This document shows positions 6,383-8,055 of a stretch of DNA of 8,055 bases, in pieces. Position 1 is the stretch's first letter, and each line of letters begins with the position of its first letter. Origin of the DNA: Bordetella parapertussis. GTDB lineage: Bacteria > Pseudomonadota > Gammaproteobacteria > Burkholderiales > Burkholderiaceae. The notes below the pieces were generated by a model. The model was not told the DNA's origin. It was given only the letters and a program-made list of their open reading frames with translations, and did not search any database. The stretch covers positions 1 through 8,055 of the forward strand of contig CAMDLJ010000106.1 in the NCBI GenBank assembly GCA_945901665.1, read 5' to 3'. Position numbers and translations under genes: made by a program.

Positions 6383-7579
6383 TCAAATGACTTTGGCAAT
6401 GCTCGCGCAGACGTGATCGATGTTTTTGCTGTTCAAGGCAGCGACGCACATGCGGCCGGTATCGGTGCCATAGACACCAAACTCGTTGCGCAATCGAATC
6501 ATTTGGTCTTTGGACAAGCCCGAATAGCTGAACATGCCAATTTGCTGGGTAATAAAGCTCATATCGCGTTGAACACCGGCCACCTTGAGGCCAATTACCA
6601 GTTTTTGCCGCATTTCTTTGATCCGGACACGCATTTCAGCCAGCTCGCCTTCCCACAGGCTGCGCCATTCGGGGTTGTTGAGCACGGCTGCCACGACCGA
6701 TCCGCCATGGATGGGTGGATTTGAATAGTTGGTTCGGATGGCAATTTTCAGTTGGGACAGAACTTTGGCAGCTTCATCCGCGGTTTCGCAGTGCACGGAC
6801 AAGGCGCCGACACGCTCACCGTAAAGGCTGAAACTTTTGGAAAAAGACGTCGCCACAAAAAAACTCAATCCCGCTTTGACAAACAAGTCAATGACCGCAC
6901 CGTCTTCAGCAATGCCATGGCCAAAACCTTGGTAGGCCATGTCCAAAAATGCGGTCAATCCTTTGGCTTGAACGGTTTCCACCACTTGCTGCCATTGGCT
7001 GGGGGTGATGTCATAGCCTGTGGGGTTATGGCAGCAAGCGTGCAAAACGACAATGGAGCCTGGTTCAGCGGACGCCAAAGATGCGAGCATCTTGGGGAAG
7101 TTAACGCCCACCGCTTGGGCGTCATAGTATGGGTATGCTTGAACCTCGAAACCTGCTTGGGTGAACAGCGCTTTGTGGTTCTCCCAACTCGGGTCGCTGA
7201 TCAAAACCTTTGCTTGAGGATTCAAGCGCTTGAGAAAATCAGCGCCCACTTTAAGTCCACCCGTGCCACCCAGGCACTGAACAGTGGCCACGCGCTTGGC
7301 TTGAACCGATGCGGATTGCGCACCAAAAACCAGCGTTTGTACGGCACTGTCATAGGCCGCAATTCCATCGATGGGCAAATAACCACGCGCGCTGGGTTTT
7401 TCCATCATCGCTTGCTCTGCTTTTTGGACGCATGCCAGCAAGGGCAGTTTTCCGTTGTCATCGTAATAAACACCAACACCGAGGTTGACTTTCTTCGGGT
7501 TGCTGTCGGCAGCAAATTGTTCGTTCAGTCCCAAAATGGGGTCGCGGGGTGCCATTTCGACGGCAGAGAACATCGACAT
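6383..7579 (-). CDS. Class I pyridoxal-phosphate aminotransferase, aspartate/aromatic amino acid type (AspC/TyrB family)
   Basis: A 398-residue protein of the usual length for fold-type I subgroup Ia aminotransferases. The PLP lysine is K248 in ATSFSKSFSLYGERVG. Other cofactor and substrate residues are visible: GGTGGL (104-109) for phosphate binding, W132 stacking on the ring, N185 in HNPTG, D213 and Y216 in FLDMAYQGF, R256 for phosphate, and R376 for the substrate alpha-carboxylate. R282 in the IRTNYSNPP segment matches the arginine that binds dicarboxylate side chains, so aspartate/glutamate should be accepted; aromatic amino acids may also be. The enzyme exchanges amino groups between these amino acids and 2-oxoglutarate or oxaloacetate in the cytoplasm. 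The ATG at 7579 has AGGA 6 bases upstream; a second ATG two codons later is a lesser alternative. It diverges from uvrB. phaZ follows 81 bp downstream, probably with its own promoter. I leave the aspC/tyrB choice open. Confidence 0.94.
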   Translation of the reverse strand: MSMFSAVEMAPRDPILGLNEQFAADSNPKKVNLGVGVYYDDNGKLPLLACVQKAEQAMMEKPSARGYLPIDGIAAYDSAVQTLVFGAQSASVQAKRVATVQCLGGTGGLKVGADFLKRLNPQAKVLISDPSWENHKALFTQAGFEVQAYPYYDAQAVGVNFPKMLASLASAEPGSIVVLHACCHNPTGYDITPSQWQQVVETVQAKGLTAFLDMAYQGFGHGIAEDGAVIDLFVKAGLSFFVATSFSKSFSLYGERVGALSVHCETADEAAKVLSQLKIAIRTNYSNPPIHGGSVVAAVLNNPEWRSLWEGELAEMRVRIKEMRQKLVIGLKVAGVQRDMSFITQQIGMFSYSGLSKDQMIRLRNEFGVYGTDTGRMCVAALNSKNIDHVCASIAKVI

Positions 7580-7662
7580 GAGGTGTCCTAGATGGGGTGA
7601 AGTGGTTGAAGAACGCGCAGACTGTTGTAGGCTACGTTGTTGTTGCCAATTTTAACGCTCAC
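7580..7662. promoter_or_regulatory. Divergent intergenic region between the aminotransferase and uvrB
   Basis: These 83 bases must hold the promoters of both divergent genes. On the minus strand AGGA (7586-7589) is the aminotransferase ribosome site, and TTGGCA (7643-7648, minus strand) is a good -35 candidate without a convincing -10 at the right distance. On the plus strand TTGAAG (7606-7611) and TAGGCT (7628-7633) form a weak -35/-10 pair with a 16-base spacer for uvrB. A short palindrome, GTAG-G-CTAC, occupies 7627-7635. No complete LexA box is seen. Confidence 0.4.
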
Positions 7663-8055
7663 ATGTCCACATCTCTTGCCTTAGATACGCTCCCAGCCCA
7701 GGGGGCAGTCGCTGAAGGTCAATTTCTTCAATTTGCGGGCTCACCTTTTGAGCTTTTTCAACCCTATGTGCCTGCAGGCGATCAACCGCAGGCGATTGAT
7801 CAATTGGTGGAGGGGGTGAATGACGGTGAAGTTTTTCAAACCCTTTTAGGGGTTACCGGCTCTGGCAAAACCTTCACCATGGCCAATGTGATTGCGCGCC
7901 TTGGCCGACCAGCCATTGTTTTTGCGCCCAACAAAACCCTGGCTGCACAGCTTTACAGCGAGTTTCGTGAGTTTTTTCCGCGCAACGCGGTCGAGTACTT
8001 TGTCAGTTATTACGACTATTACCAGCCTGAAGCCTATGTGCCCCAGCGTGACCTC
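7663..8055 (+). CDS. uvrB: Excinuclease ABC subunit B, N-terminal part (3' truncated)
   Basis: The reading frame starts at ATG 7663 and stays open to the window end, giving 131 residues. [19 protein letters not shown] (27-45) is the conserved UvrB N-terminus. The Walker A motif GVTGSGKT spans 63-70, followed by [26 protein letters not shown] (113-127) is the start of the beta-hairpin that wedges between DNA strands. UvrB is the helicase-like damage-verification subunit of nucleotide excision repair: it is loaded by UvrA and recruits UvrC. The rest of the protein (about 550 more residues) lies outside the window. No Shine-Dalgarno sequence is visible before the ATG. The frame is open upstream to 7582, with possible GTG (7597) and TTG (7606) starts, but the usual family start favours 7663. 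Confidence 0.96.
   Translation, partial: MSTSLALDTLPAQGAVAEGQFLQFAGSPFELFQPYVPAGDQPQAIDQLVEGVNDGEVFQTLLGVTGSGKTFTMANVIARLGRPAIVFAPNKTLAAQLYSEFREFFPRNAVEYFVSYYDYYQPEAYVPQRDL

Noticed and set aside
6752..7591. Long plus-strand open frame (about 279 codons) opposite the aminotransferase
   Set aside because: The aminotransferase on the other strand has all catalytic residues and a ribosome site; this frame has no recognisable motif.
7622..7637. LexA-like box upstream of uvrB
   Set aside because: CTGT is present, but 8 bases later the sequence is ACGT rather than ACAG, so only one half-site matches. This is not enough to claim SOS control.

Overview
The window looks like ordinary chromosome from a betaproteobacterium, most likely order Burkholderiales and plausibly Comamonadaceae. 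I judge this from protein resemblance and gene neighbourhood: propionyl-CoA carboxylase next to a VOC/epimerase-like gene, a Bug-type tricarboxylate-transporter binding protein, an intracellular PHA depolymerase paired with an RsxB-like ferredoxin, and an aromatic/aspartate aminotransferase divergent from uvrB. Base composition looks moderate and even throughout. I see no insertion sequence, phage gene, CRISPR array, tRNA or rRNA.

Layout. Bases 1-4254 carry four closely packed plus-strand genes. They are the 3' part of a biotin-dependent acyl-CoA carboxylase alpha subunit (probably PccA), a VOC/methylmalonyl-CoA-epimerase-like protein (4-bp ATGA overlap), an M20 amidohydrolase (8-bp gap), and a secreted Bug/TctC-type solute-binding protein (22-bp gap). 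Bases 4290-7579 carry three minus-strand genes, transcribed in the order class I aminotransferase, phaZ, rsxB-like ferredoxin. The last two overlap by 4 bp. A short convergent gap (4255-4289) separates the two blocks. At the right edge uvrB starts on the plus strand at 7663 and runs out of the window; it diverges from the aminotransferase across 83 bp.

How the genes may work together. The first two genes fit propionyl-CoA to methylmalonyl-CoA conversion and stereoisomer interconversion, feeding succinyl-CoA. The M20 hydrolase and the binding protein could supply an N-acylated or other amide-linked carboxylate, but their substrates cannot be read from sequence. PhaZ mobilises stored polyhydroxyalkanoate. 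Its overlapping ferredoxin partner suggests co-expression with a redox function, possibly handling of electrons released when stored carbon is oxidised (inference).

I did not find a clearly new biological system here. The points most worth a second look are the carboxylase/VOC/M20/Bug cluster, the altered first metal-ligand position in the VOC protein, the PhaZ-ferredoxin overlap, and a perfect palindrome beside a candidate extended -10 promoter upstream of phaZ.
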